Positions 33,898 through 41,591 of a DNA stretch of 64,000 nucleotides are shown in pieces. The position numbers and the translations under genes are program-made. Numbering within the stretch: position 1 is the stretch's first letter; the number at the start of each line of letters is the position of its first letter. The notes beneath the pieces are model-generated. The model worked only from the letters and a program-made list of their open reading frames with translations. It did no database searches and was not told the origin of the DNA. This DNA comes from Dorea_D hominis (GTDB lineage Bacteria > Bacillota > Clostridia > Lachnospirales > Lachnospiraceae): the NCBI RefSeq assembly GCF_014287705.1, contig NZ_JACOOY010000019.1, positions 3,924 through 67,923 of the forward strand, read 5' to 3'.

Positions 33898-35760
33898 CTA
33901 TGCATAATATTTCACGACATAGACTGCGTTCATAATCGCTGCAAATACAACGCCGACTTCTGCAACGATCGCTTCCCACATTCCAAAGTATCCAACCAGT
34001 GCAAGCAGTACAATGATCACTTTCACTGCAATCGCAAAAGCAATATTCTGGTTTACTACCCGGAGTGTTTCTTTGGAAATTTTGATCGCATCTACGATTT
34101 TCGGCAATTCATCTTCCAGTAAAATAATATCTGCCGCCTCAATTGCCAGCGCAGAACCTAACGCTCCCATCGCGATTCCGATATCTGCACGTGCCAGTAC
34201 CGGGGCATCATTTACACCGTCTCCGACACAGACCAATTTCTCCATATCATCCTGGATCGTCAGGAAATCTTCCAGCTGCTCTAATTTGTCTGAAGGCATC
34301 AGATCTGTATATGCATAATCCATCTTCAGTTCTTTTGCCACCGCATATCCTGCGCTCCTTGTATCACCAGTCAGCATAACAAGCACAGCTTTACACTTAT
34401 CTTTCAGATATTTCATCGTCCACTTCGCACGATATTTAATCGCATCTTCAATGATGATCGCACCCATATATTCTGTTCCCACGCTGACATAGACAACCGT
34501 TCCTGTACTATCAAATTCATCTACTTCAATATCATATTTTTCCATCAGCCGGAAGTTTCCGACATGGATTCGCTTTCCATCATAATCTCCGGAAAGACCA
34601 TATCCCGGAATCTGCTTAATATTGGATACGAGATCTTTGTCAATCTCGCCATCATAGGCATTCAGGAGTGACTGTGCGATCGGATGATTGGAATAGCTTT
34701 CCACATGCGCCGCAATCTTTAAAAGTTCCTCTTCTGTTCCCTGCTCTGCGTAAATCTCCTGAACCGAAAATTCTCCTTCTGTCAGTGTTCCTGTCTTATC
34801 AAATACAAATGTATCTGCCTTGGAAAGGTCTTCCAGATAGTTGGCTCCTTTGATTACGATTCCCTGTCTTGCCGCCGATGCAATTCCTCCTAAGAACGCG
34901 ATTGGAATCGACATTACAAGTGCTGTCGGGCATGCCACGATCAGGAAAATAAGTCCTCTGTAAATCCATATATTCCAGTTATGATAAGAAAATGTAAGCG
35001 GCGGATAGATCATAACAAAGAGTGCTAACAGCACCATTGCCGGTGTGTATATTCTTGAAAATCTGGAAACAAAACTTTCGCTCTCGGATTCCTTATTCTG
35101 TGCTTCCTCTACCAGTTCCATGATCTGTGCGACTGTCGAATCACGATATACTTTCAGAACCTTTGCCTCTACTGCACCGCTTAAGTTAATACATCCACTG
35201 TAGATCTTATTTCCTTCAGAAACTCTTCTTGGCATAGACTCACCGGTAACCGCTTTCATGTCAAGAAGCGTAGATCCAGCTTCTACTATTCCATCAACCG
35301 GCACACGTTCTCCCGGCTTGATCACAATGATATCTCCAACCTGAAGATCGATCGGATCGATCTGTTCTTCTCCGCCATCTGTCTTACGGATCGCAAATGC
35401 CGGACGAATATCAATCATCTCTTCAATGGATCGTTTGGCATTGTCTGTGGAATATGCTTCAAAAATAACTCCCAGCTCAAAAAGGATCATGACAAGTACA
35501 CCTTCTGTATATCTTCCAATACCGAAAGCTCCGATCGTCGCAACCGTCGTCAGCGTATATTCTGTTAAAAATTTCAGTTCCAGAATCCTGTCTCGAAGTT
35601 TTTTAAATACATCAAAACCAACGATCAGATATGCGATCAGAAACCAGACGAATTTAATCTCATCTTCTATCGTAAAATTCGATGTCACAATAACAGCCGC
35701 CAGATAAATAACAACGCCGACTCCATATATCATACTTTGTTTTTTTAATTGCTCTGTCAT
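33898..35760 (-). CDS. P1B-type metal ATPase with atypical CPT motif
   Basis: A 620-residue heavy-metal efflux ATPase without an N-terminal HMA domain. Phosphorylation motif DKTGT is at 321-325, actuator motif TGES at 172-175, and GDGVNDAPVLARADIGIAMG is in the P domain. The membrane metal site reads Cys277-Pro-Thr279 (VACPTALVMS) in place of CPC, and the conserved Asp of the last helix is Glu601 (VAEVGVVFAAIMNA). Both differ from the CPC/Asp pair in the paralogue at 59197-61065, so metal choice may differ. It lies just downstream of an ArsR-type repressor, probably Cd/Zn/Pb-responsive. Confidence 0.9.
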   Translation of the reverse strand: MTEQLKKQSMIYGVGVVIYLAAVIVTSNFTIEDEIKFVWFLIAYLIVGFDVFKKLRDRILELKFLTEYTLTTVATIGAFGIGRYTEGVLVMILFELGVIFEAYSTDNAKRSIEEMIDIRPAFAIRKTDGGEEQIDPIDLQVGDIIVIKPGERVPVDGIVEAGSTLLDMKAVTGESMPRRVSEGNKIYSGCINLSGAVEAKVLKVYRDSTVAQIMELVEEAQNKESESESFVSRFSRIYTPAMVLLALFVMIYPPLTFSYHNWNIWIYRGLIFLIVACPTALVMSIPIAFLGGIASAARQGIVIKGANYLEDLSKADTFVFDKTGTLTEGEFSVQEIYAEQGTEEELLKIAAHVESYSNHPIAQSLLNAYDGEIDKDLVSNIKQIPGYGLSGDYDGKRIHVGNFRLMEKYDIEVDEFDSTGTVVYVSVGTEYMGAIIIEDAIKYRAKWTMKYLKDKCKAVLVMLTGDTRSAGYAVAKELKMDYAYTDLMPSDKLEQLEDFLTIQDDMEKLVCVGDGVNDAPVLARADIGIAMGALGSALAIEAADIILLEDELPKIVDAIKISKETLRVVNQNIAFAIAVKVIIVLLALVGYFGMWEAIVAEVGVVFAAIMNAVYVVKYYA

Positions 35761-35802
35761 ATCATTTTCCCTTTTCTTTTTCCACTAAAAAGCCTGTAAA
35801 AA

Positions 35803-36162
35803 CTACTCCATAATATGTTCCATTCCTTGGCTGATAATATTCTGAATATGCCCATCCGCAAGTGAATAATAAACTGTTTTTCCTTCTCTTCTGTTCTTCA
35901 CCAGCTTCATCTGCTTTAATACACGAAGCTGATGTGAAATCGCCGACTGCGTCATCCCCAGCATCTCTGCCAGGTCACACACACACATCTCTGATCGGAG
36001 CAGCACGCATAAGATCTTGATTCTTGTTGCATCTCCGAATACTTTATAAAAATCCGCCAGTTCATTCAGCAATTCTTCCGCCGGCATCTTCTCTTTTACT
36101 GCCTCTATAATCTGGTTGTGTACGCATGTAACGTCACAGCATTCTACTTCTGTCTTCTTCAT
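35803..36162 (-). CDS. ArsR/SmtB family metal-sensing repressor (CadC-like)
   Basis: A 119-residue repressor. The winged helix is at about 35-95 (FGDATRIKILCVLL; MTQSAISHQLRVLKQMKLV). Two metal sites can be read. A CadC-like thiolate site is suggested by Cys8/9, Cys13 and Cys60-Val-Cys62. A CzrA-like site is suggested by Asp103-x-His105 and His116, with Glu119 in place of the last His. I took the ATG at 36162, which has GGGAGG seven bases upstream. It precedes the CPT ATPase by 42 bases and probably represses it until metal binds. Confidence 0.9.
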   Translation of the reverse strand: MKKTEVECCDVTCVHNQIIEAVKEKMPAEELLNELADFYKVFGDATRIKILCVLLRSEMCVCDLAEMLGMTQSAISHQLRVLKQMKLVKNRREGKTVYYSLADGHIQNIISQGMEHIME

Positions 36163-36207
36163 GGTCTGTCCTCCCATCGATTCAAGAGATCCATAACCTA
36201 TGAAAAT

Positions 36208-36223
36208 ATGAACCATCTCTCAT
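36208..36223 (-). promoter_or_regulatory. Candidate ArsR operator before arsR
   Basis: The 16-mer ATGAACCATCTCTCAT on the plus strand is an imperfect match to the ArsR/SmtB operator ATGAACA-N2-TGTTCAT. It lies between a minus-strand promoter (TTGAAA, 17 bases, CATAAT) and the start codon. One half-site is good and the other weak. Confidence 0.4.
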
Positions 36224-36314
36224 CTGATATATTATGCCAAAACAAAACCGGCATTTCAACTGTTTGCAGCAAAATACACGGAAAATTAAGAAAATTGTAA
36301 CGATTTATATTCGT

Positions 36315-36356
36315 AAGAAGGCTCTCACTGCCGCTAACAGCAGTGAGAGCCTTCTT
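36315..36356. terminator. Terminator after ung, 17-bp perfect stem
   Basis: AAGAAGGCTCTCACTGC (36315-36331) pairs with 36340-36356, loop of eight bases. It lies 39 bases downstream of the ung stop and upstream of the arsR promoter. Confidence 0.8.
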
Positions 36357-36394
36357 CTCTTCTAGCATCAACATTCTCCTATCACTTCTTCCGC

Positions 36395-37063
36395 CTACTC
36401 AATCTGCCAGTCAATTGGCTCGATCCCATGTTCCTTCAGGAAATCATTCGTCTGGCTGAACGGCTTGCTCCCGAAGAATCCACGATATGCCGACAGCGGA
36501 CTCGGATGCGGTGCCTTTAAGATCAGGTGCTTCGGATTATCAAGCATTCTGGCTTTCCGCTGTGCCGGAGCGCCCCATAAAATAAATACAATCGGACGAT
36601 CCTGACTGTTAAGCGCCATGATCGCCGCATCGGTAAATTCTTCCCAGCCGATCCCGCGATGGGAATTTGCCTGATGTGCGCGCACAGTCAGTACTGTATT
36701 CAGCATAAGTACGCCTTGCTCTGCCCACTTCGTAAGGCATCCGTGATTTGGAATTGTGCATCCAAGATCATCGTGCAGTTCTTTATAAATATTCACCAGT
36801 GACGGTGGTACTTCCACACCTTTTTTCACCGAAAAGCAAAGTCCATGTGCCTGTCCGTTGTTATGATACGGATCCTGCCCAAGAATTACAACCTTTACCT
36901 TACTGAGCGGTGTCAGATGAAATGCATTGAAAATATCATCTGCCGGCGGAAAGATAAGCCTCGTCCGATATTCTTCATTCACTTTATTAAATAATTCTTT
37001 ATAATAAGGTTTCTTAAATTCCCCTTTTAACGCATCTAACCAGTCATTGTTAATCGCAGACAT
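36395..37063 (-). CDS. ung: Uracil-DNA glycosylase
   Basis: A 222-residue family-1 glycosylase that removes uracil from DNA at the start of base-excision repair. The catalytic motif VVILGQDPYHNNGQAHGLCF is near residue 60, and the DNA-loop motif APHPSPLSAYRGFFGSKPFS is near 185. Length and motifs are canonical. It is transcribed alone with its own terminator. Confidence 0.97.
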   Translation of the reverse strand: MSAINNDWLDALKGEFKKPYYKELFNKVNEEYRTRLIFPPADDIFNAFHLTPLSKVKVVILGQDPYHNNGQAHGLCFSVKKGVEVPPSLVNIYKELHDDLGCTIPNHGCLTKWAEQGVLMLNTVLTVRAHQANSHRGIGWEEFTDAAIMALNSQDRPIVFILWGAPAQRKARMLDNPKHLILKAPHPSPLSAYRGFFGSKPFSQTNDFLKEHGIEPIDWQIE

Positions 37064-37159
37064 ACTCTTTTCCTTCTTTTCTCTTACTGCTATATGGCAG
37101 TTTCATTTCTTATGTATTTTCCTATATATTATTCAATATCATCTGTCCGGCTCCTGTGC

Positions 37160-37921
37160 CTACAAACGCACGGATACGCCTTTCTCTCGCAGATACTGTT
37201 TTACTTCTTTGATCTCCAGTTCTTTATAATGGAACAATGAAGCCGCCAGTGCTGCATCTGCCTTTCCATCCGTCAGTGCTTCATAGAAATGTTCCAGCGT
37301 TCCGGCTCCACCGGATGCGATTACCGGAATATTTACCGCTTCCGCAATGGCTCTTGTAAGTGCCAGATCATATCCCGCTTTTGTTCCGTCGCAATCCATG
37401 CTTGTCAACAGGATTTCTCCTGCTCCAAGGCTTTCTACCTTGCGTGCCCATTCCAGCGCATCAATGCCGACATCTATACGTCCGCCATTTTTGTATATAT
37501 TCCAGCCACTTCCATCTGCCCGCTTCTTTGCATCAATTGCAACAACTACACACTGACTTCCGAACTTGTCTGCCGCTTCAGAAATGAGATTCGGTGTATT
37601 GATTGCCGAAGAATTGATGGAAATCTTGTCTGCTCCCTCGCGCAGAAGTGCCTTAAAATCGTCCACGGTACGGATTCCACCACCAACTGTAAATGGAATA
37701 AATACATTCTCAGCGACTTTTCGCACCATATCTATGACCGTTCCACGATTATCGGAAGATGCCGTAATATCCAGAAATACCAGTTCATCTGCTCCAGCCT
37801 GATCATACGCTTTCGCAATCTCAACCGGATCTCCGGCATCTTTCAAATCTACAAAATTCACACCTTTTACTACCCGACCGTTATTTACATCCAGACATGG
37901 AATAATTCTCTTTGTATGCAT
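37160..37921 (-). CDS. hisF: Imidazole glycerol phosphate synthase, cyclase subunit
   Basis: A 253-residue TIM-barrel subunit that, with HisH, makes imidazole glycerol phosphate and AICAR in histidine synthesis. The catalytic Asps lie in IIPCLDVNNGRVVKG and LLTSMDCDGTKAGYD. The AICAR produced feeds the purine pathway, which is also encoded here. It follows hisH by 15 bases; no other his gene is in the window. Confidence 0.96.
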   Translation of the reverse strand: MHTKRIIPCLDVNNGRVVKGVNFVDLKDAGDPVEIAKAYDQAGADELVFLDITASSDNRGTVIDMVRKVAENVFIPFTVGGGIRTVDDFKALLREGADKISINSSAINTPNLISEAADKFGSQCVVVAIDAKKRADGSGWNIYKNGGRIDVGIDALEWARKVESLGAGEILLTSMDCDGTKAGYDLALTRAIAEAVNIPVIASGGAGTLEHFYEALTDGKADAALAASLFHYKELEIKEVKQYLREKGVSVRL

Positions 37922-37936
37922 CTAAACTACCTCCGC

Positions 37937-38542
37937 TTATAATTCCACAAAATTTTTCAGAATCTGAAGTCCGATATCACTGCTCTTCTCCGGATGGAAC
38001 TGACATGCAAATACATTGCCTTTTTCCACCGATGCATGAATATGTGTGCTGTATTCGGTTGTTGCAGTTACAATATCTTCCTCAGCCGCCTTCAGGTAAT
38101 AAGAATGTACAAAATATACATATGGATGTTCCGGAAGATTTTTGAACAGTCTTCCATCATTCTGAAAATCCAGGGAATTCCAACCCATATGCGGTATCTT
38201 AAGTCCCGGGTGATCCGGAATTCTTAAAATCTCACCTTTCAAAATGCCAAGTCCTTCCACTCCAGGTGTCTCATCACTTCGTTCAAACAAGAGCTGCAAG
38301 CCAAGACAGATTCCGAGAAACGGCGTTCCTCTCTCCACTACTTCATGGATCACCGACTCCAGTCCGTACTGATGAATCTTTCCCATTGCATCACCAAAGG
38401 CTCCCACACCCGGAAGAATAACTTTGTCTGCTGTAAGAATCCGTTCTTTATCTCTTGTAATGCAGACATCCTGTCCCAGACGGATCATTGCCTTCTCTAC
38501 ACTTTTAATATTACCGGCATCATAATCAATAATTGCTATCAT
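37937..38542 (-). CDS. hisH: Imidazole glycerol phosphate synthase, glutaminase subunit
   Basis: A 201-residue class-I glutamine amidotransferase that supplies ammonia to HisF. The nucleophile Cys is in FLGICLGLQLLFE, and the His-Glu pair in CQFHPEKSSDIG. It starts MIAIIDYDAGNIKSVEKA, as HisH proteins do. It forms an operon with hisF only, so the two act as one enzyme. Confidence 0.96.
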   Translation of the reverse strand: MIAIIDYDAGNIKSVEKAMIRLGQDVCITRDKERILTADKVILPGVGAFGDAMGKIHQYGLESVIHEVVERGTPFLGICLGLQLLFERSDETPGVEGLGILKGEILRIPDHPGLKIPHMGWNSLDFQNDGRLFKNLPEHPYVYFVHSYYLKAAEEDIVTATTEYSTHIHASVEKGNVFACQFHPEKSSDIGLQILKNFVEL

Positions 38543-38638
38543 ATGTTTTTACTCCTAATCAGTACGTTTTACCATTTTATCACTTTGCCACGTTAAAATA
38601 ATAGCACATCCCTTATAGCTTGTCGATATGAAACTTTC

Positions 38639-40123
38639 CTACTTCCGATCCAGTGTAAACCAGAATTCCACGCCATTTTCATAATTCTTCACACCATACT
38701 CCTGATGGAAGGATTCCATGATCGCTTTTACAATAGAAAGACCGATTCCATTACCACCATACTCTCTTGTATGCGCCTTATCCACTTTATAAAATTTATC
38801 CCAGATATGGTTAAGATCTTCTTCCGGGATCGGCGATCCTGTGTTAAACACTGTTACTTTCGCTCTGCTTTCCTCCATATAAATCTTTACTTCCACAATC
38901 TTCTCTCCGTTCAGATGGTGGAAAGCATTGCTCATATAATTACGAATTACCTGTTCTACTTTGAATTCATCTGCCCATACATAGACCGGTTCATCTCGCC
39001 GGAAGTTCACCGTAGCATTACCCTGCTGTGCCATGATATCCATACTCTGGATCACGCCTCTGATTACTGCTGTCAAATCAAAACGTTCAAAAGTAATATC
39101 CTCATCGCCAAATTCCAGCTGGTTAAGCGTCAGCAGATTACGAACCATATTATTCATCTTGCTAGCTTCGTCAATAATCACATCACAGTAAAAATCCATG
39201 CTTTCCGGATCGCTGGTCACGCCGTCCTTCAATCCTTCGGCATATCCCTGTATCAACGCCAGCGGCGTCTTTAATTCATGGGATACATTTCCCAGAAAAT
39301 CATTACGCATCTGTTCCAGTTTTTCTTTCTGTTCAATGTCTTTCTGCAAATTATTATTAGCACTCTTTAAGTCCGAAATCGAGCGTTCCAGTTTCCACGA
39401 CATCTGGTTGAAATTCTCGCCCAGTTCCGCGATCTCACTCGGTCCTCCTCCGGTATACTTCGCTTCAAAATCCTGATTTGCCATCTTCTCTGATAATGTA
39501 GCCAGTTCTCTTACAGGCGCCGTCAGACGCTTTGAGAAAAACCATACAAGAATTGCGCAGATAATAAGCGCAGCAGCTCCGATGTAAAGGAGAAACCGAT
39601 TCGATAGCTGTACGCTTTCTTTGATACTCTCCAATGGACTCCGGATCAGGAAAGTCTCACCGTCTGAGAATGTTCCCCACATTTCAATATACTCGGTCTG
39701 CGTCCACGGCTCTTTTGTCTGCCGGATCTGATAATTCTTTTTCTTTAAAAGAACTTTGCCATTTTTCTGTGCCTGATTAAGAAGGTATCCCATCAGCTGC
39801 TTCCGGAGCAGATCTTTATCATGTACATTCGTTATAATACTCACATCATCCGAATCGGAATTCCTGTTATCCAACACCAGAAATGATATATTATTCTTTT
39901 CTGCCATTTTCTGAATACGGTTAGATACCGTATTGTCTGTAATGTTGTCTTTTTTTATCGCCGTACGAAGTTCCTTGTACATTTTGATAAATTCAGTCTG
40001 CTTATTTCTTACATAATAAGGTTCCAGGAAACGTACATTTGTGATCCACATTGCGCCAATCATACAAACGATCATGCATATAAATACAGCAATCATCTGC
40101 CTTTTAATCGACTGTTTTTTCAT
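38639..40123 (-). CDS. HAMP-domain sensor histidine kinase
   Basis: A 494-residue membrane kinase. A first membrane helix spans about 8-29, an extracytoplasmic sensor about 30-172, a second helix 176-196 and a HAMP domain about 197-250. The H-box is FLGNVSHELKTPLALIQGY with His282, and ATP-binding N and G boxes (RNYMSNAFHHLNGEK; GGNGIGLSIVKA) end the protein. It starts directly after the response regulator stop, so they are a pair. The signal is unknown. Confidence 0.93.
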   Translation of the reverse strand: MKKQSIKRQMIAVFICMIVCMIGAMWITNVRFLEPYYVRNKQTEFIKMYKELRTAIKKDNITDNTVSNRIQKMAEKNNISFLVLDNRNSDSDDVSIITNVHDKDLLRKQLMGYLLNQAQKNGKVLLKKKNYQIRQTKEPWTQTEYIEMWGTFSDGETFLIRSPLESIKESVQLSNRFLLYIGAAALIICAILVWFFSKRLTAPVRELATLSEKMANQDFEAKYTGGGPSEIAELGENFNQMSWKLERSISDLKSANNNLQKDIEQKEKLEQMRNDFLGNVSHELKTPLALIQGYAEGLKDGVTSDPESMDFYCDVIIDEASKMNNMVRNLLTLNQLEFGDEDITFERFDLTAVIRGVIQSMDIMAQQGNATVNFRRDEPVYVWADEFKVEQVIRNYMSNAFHHLNGEKIVEVKIYMEESRAKVTVFNTGSPIPEEDLNHIWDKFYKVDKAHTREYGGNGIGLSIVKAIMESFHQEYGVKNYENGVEFWFTLDRK

Positions 40124-40801
40124 CTATTCCACCTCGAATTTGTAGCCCATACCCCAGATGGTTTTGATATAATTGCCTTTGTCGCCTAATTTATTCCGAA
40201 GTTTCTTTACATGCGTATCAATCGTTCTTGCATCTCCGAAATAATCATAATTCCACACATTGTTCAGGATTTTCTCTCTGGACAACGCAATTCCCTGATT
40301 TTCTACAAAATAAGTAAGTAATTCAAATTCTTTGAAACTCAGGTCGATCTCTTTGCCATCGATCTTGACCATATGTGCCGATTTGTCAATCTCAATTCCG
40401 CCTGCATCCATTACAGAAGAAGCATCTATGCCATGTGTTCTGCGAAGTACCGCTTCTACACGGGCAACGAGGATCTTCGGGCTGAACGGTTTGGAAATAT
40501 ATTCATCAATCCCGAGATCAAATCCCTGCAGTTCATCCCGCTCTTCCGATCTTGCTGTCAGCATAATAATCGGCACTTTGGAACTCTGTCTTACTTCCCG
40601 GCATACCTGCCATCCATCCATCTTCGGCATCATCACATCCAGAATAATCAGAGCAATCTCTTTCTCTTCATAGAAAATCTCCATCGCTTCCATTCCGTCT
40701 CCGGCTTCAAGTACTTCAAATCCTTCTCTTTCAAGAAAGTCTTTTACAAGCTTCCTCATCCTGCTCTCATCATCTACTACCAGTATTTTGATCTTATCCA
40801 T
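40124..40801 (-). CDS. OmpR/PhoB family response regulator
   Basis: A 225-residue regulator with a receiver domain (phospho-acceptor Asp55 in ALIILDVMMPKMDG, Lys in GIDEYISKPFSP) and a winged-helix output domain (LSREKILNNVWNYDYFGDAR, then TIDTHVKKLRNKLG). The ATG at 40801 with GGAGG upstream is preferred over a TTG one codon earlier. It abuts the kinase gene. Confidence 0.94.
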   Translation of the reverse strand: MDKIKILVVDDESRMRKLVKDFLEREGFEVLEAGDGMEAMEIFYEEKEIALIILDVMMPKMDGWQVCREVRQSSKVPIIMLTARSEERDELQGFDLGIDEYISKPFSPKILVARVEAVLRRTHGIDASSVMDAGGIEIDKSAHMVKIDGKEIDLSFKEFELLTYFVENQGIALSREKILNNVWNYDYFGDARTIDTHVKKLRNKLGDKGNYIKTIWGMGYKFEVE

Positions 40802-40858
40802 CAAAAACCCTCCTTCTTTGTATCTTATACTACCAAAAAAGTTTGTCTGTTCTGTGAA

Positions 40859-41098
40859 TTAATCTTCCTGTATTCCAAGGATCTCCGCAAGTACTTCAAT
40901 AATGATCTCATTCGTGCAGGACTTGATATATCCCATCATATGAAGAGAAATCTCATCCTGTTTCTGTGCCTCTGAAAGAGAATCATCATGCTTCGTCTGA
41001 TCGATAAGCTGGATGAGCTGCGGTGTCAGATCTTCGTAAGTATCCAGCGTCTTCTGTGTTACCATTTTCCGTAAATCTTCTTTTTTTACCGGTACCAT
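40859..41098 (-). CDS. Small protein of unknown function (79 residues)
   Basis: I do not recognise this family. The ATG at 41098 has a GGGAGG ribosome site and begins MVPVKKEDLRKMVTQKTLDT; a longer frame overlapping smpB lacks support. The protein is mostly helical by composition, acidic, soluble, with one Cys (YIKSCTNEIIIE). It lies 22 bases after smpB and 54 bases before the response regulator, so it may be read from the rnr-smpB transcript. Confidence 0.7.
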   Translation of the reverse strand: MVPVKKEDLRKMVTQKTLDTYEDLTPQLIQLIDQTKHDDSLSEAQKQDEISLHMMGYIKSCTNEIIIEVLAEILGIQED

Positions 41099-41120
41099 TC
41101 GTGTTCCTCCCTTTCGTGCA

Positions 41121-41591
41121 CTATACGCGAAGATTCCGCACTTTGAAATCTCTCTGCGCTTCTCTCTTCTGGTCTTTCTTCGCAATATCCTGTCGTTTGT
41201 CGTACAGTTTCTTACCTTTGGCAAGACCGATTTCTACTTTTACAAGACTGCCTTTGAAATAAACTTTGAGCGGCACGATCGCCATTCCTTTTTCTTTTGT
41301 CTTACCGATCAGTTTATTGATCTCTGATTTGTGCATCAGAAGTTTCCGTACACGAAGCGGATCTTTATTAAAAATATTTCCCTTCTCATATGGACTGATA
41401 TGCATGCCGTAAATAAACACTTCTCCGTTTTCAATACGGATAAAGGATTCTTTGATACTGCATTTTCCCATACGCAGGGACTTTACTTCTGTTCCATGAA
41501 GCGCAATTCCTGTTTCAAAATTCTCTAATATAAAATAATCATGGTATGCTTTTTTATTATTGGCAATCATCTTGCCATTTGCCTTAGCCAT
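41121..41591 (-). CDS. smpB: SsrA-binding protein
   Basis: A 156-residue protein that brings tmRNA to stalled ribosomes. It has the signature KKAYHDYFILENFETGIALH and GTEVKSLRMGKCSIKESF, and a basic C-terminal tail (KKLYDKRQDIAKKDQKREAQ). The start is the ATG at 41591, which has GGGAAGGGG upstream and overlaps the rnr end by eight bases. The rnr-smpB pairing is a classical Firmicute arrangement. Confidence 0.96.
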   Translation of the reverse strand: MAKANGKMIANNKKAYHDYFILENFETGIALHGTEVKSLRMGKCSIKESFIRIENGEVFIYGMHISPYEKGNIFNKDPLRVRKLLMHKSEINKLIGKTKEKGMAIVPLKVYFKGSLVKVEIGLAKGKKLYDKRQDIAKKDQKREAQRDFKVRNLRV

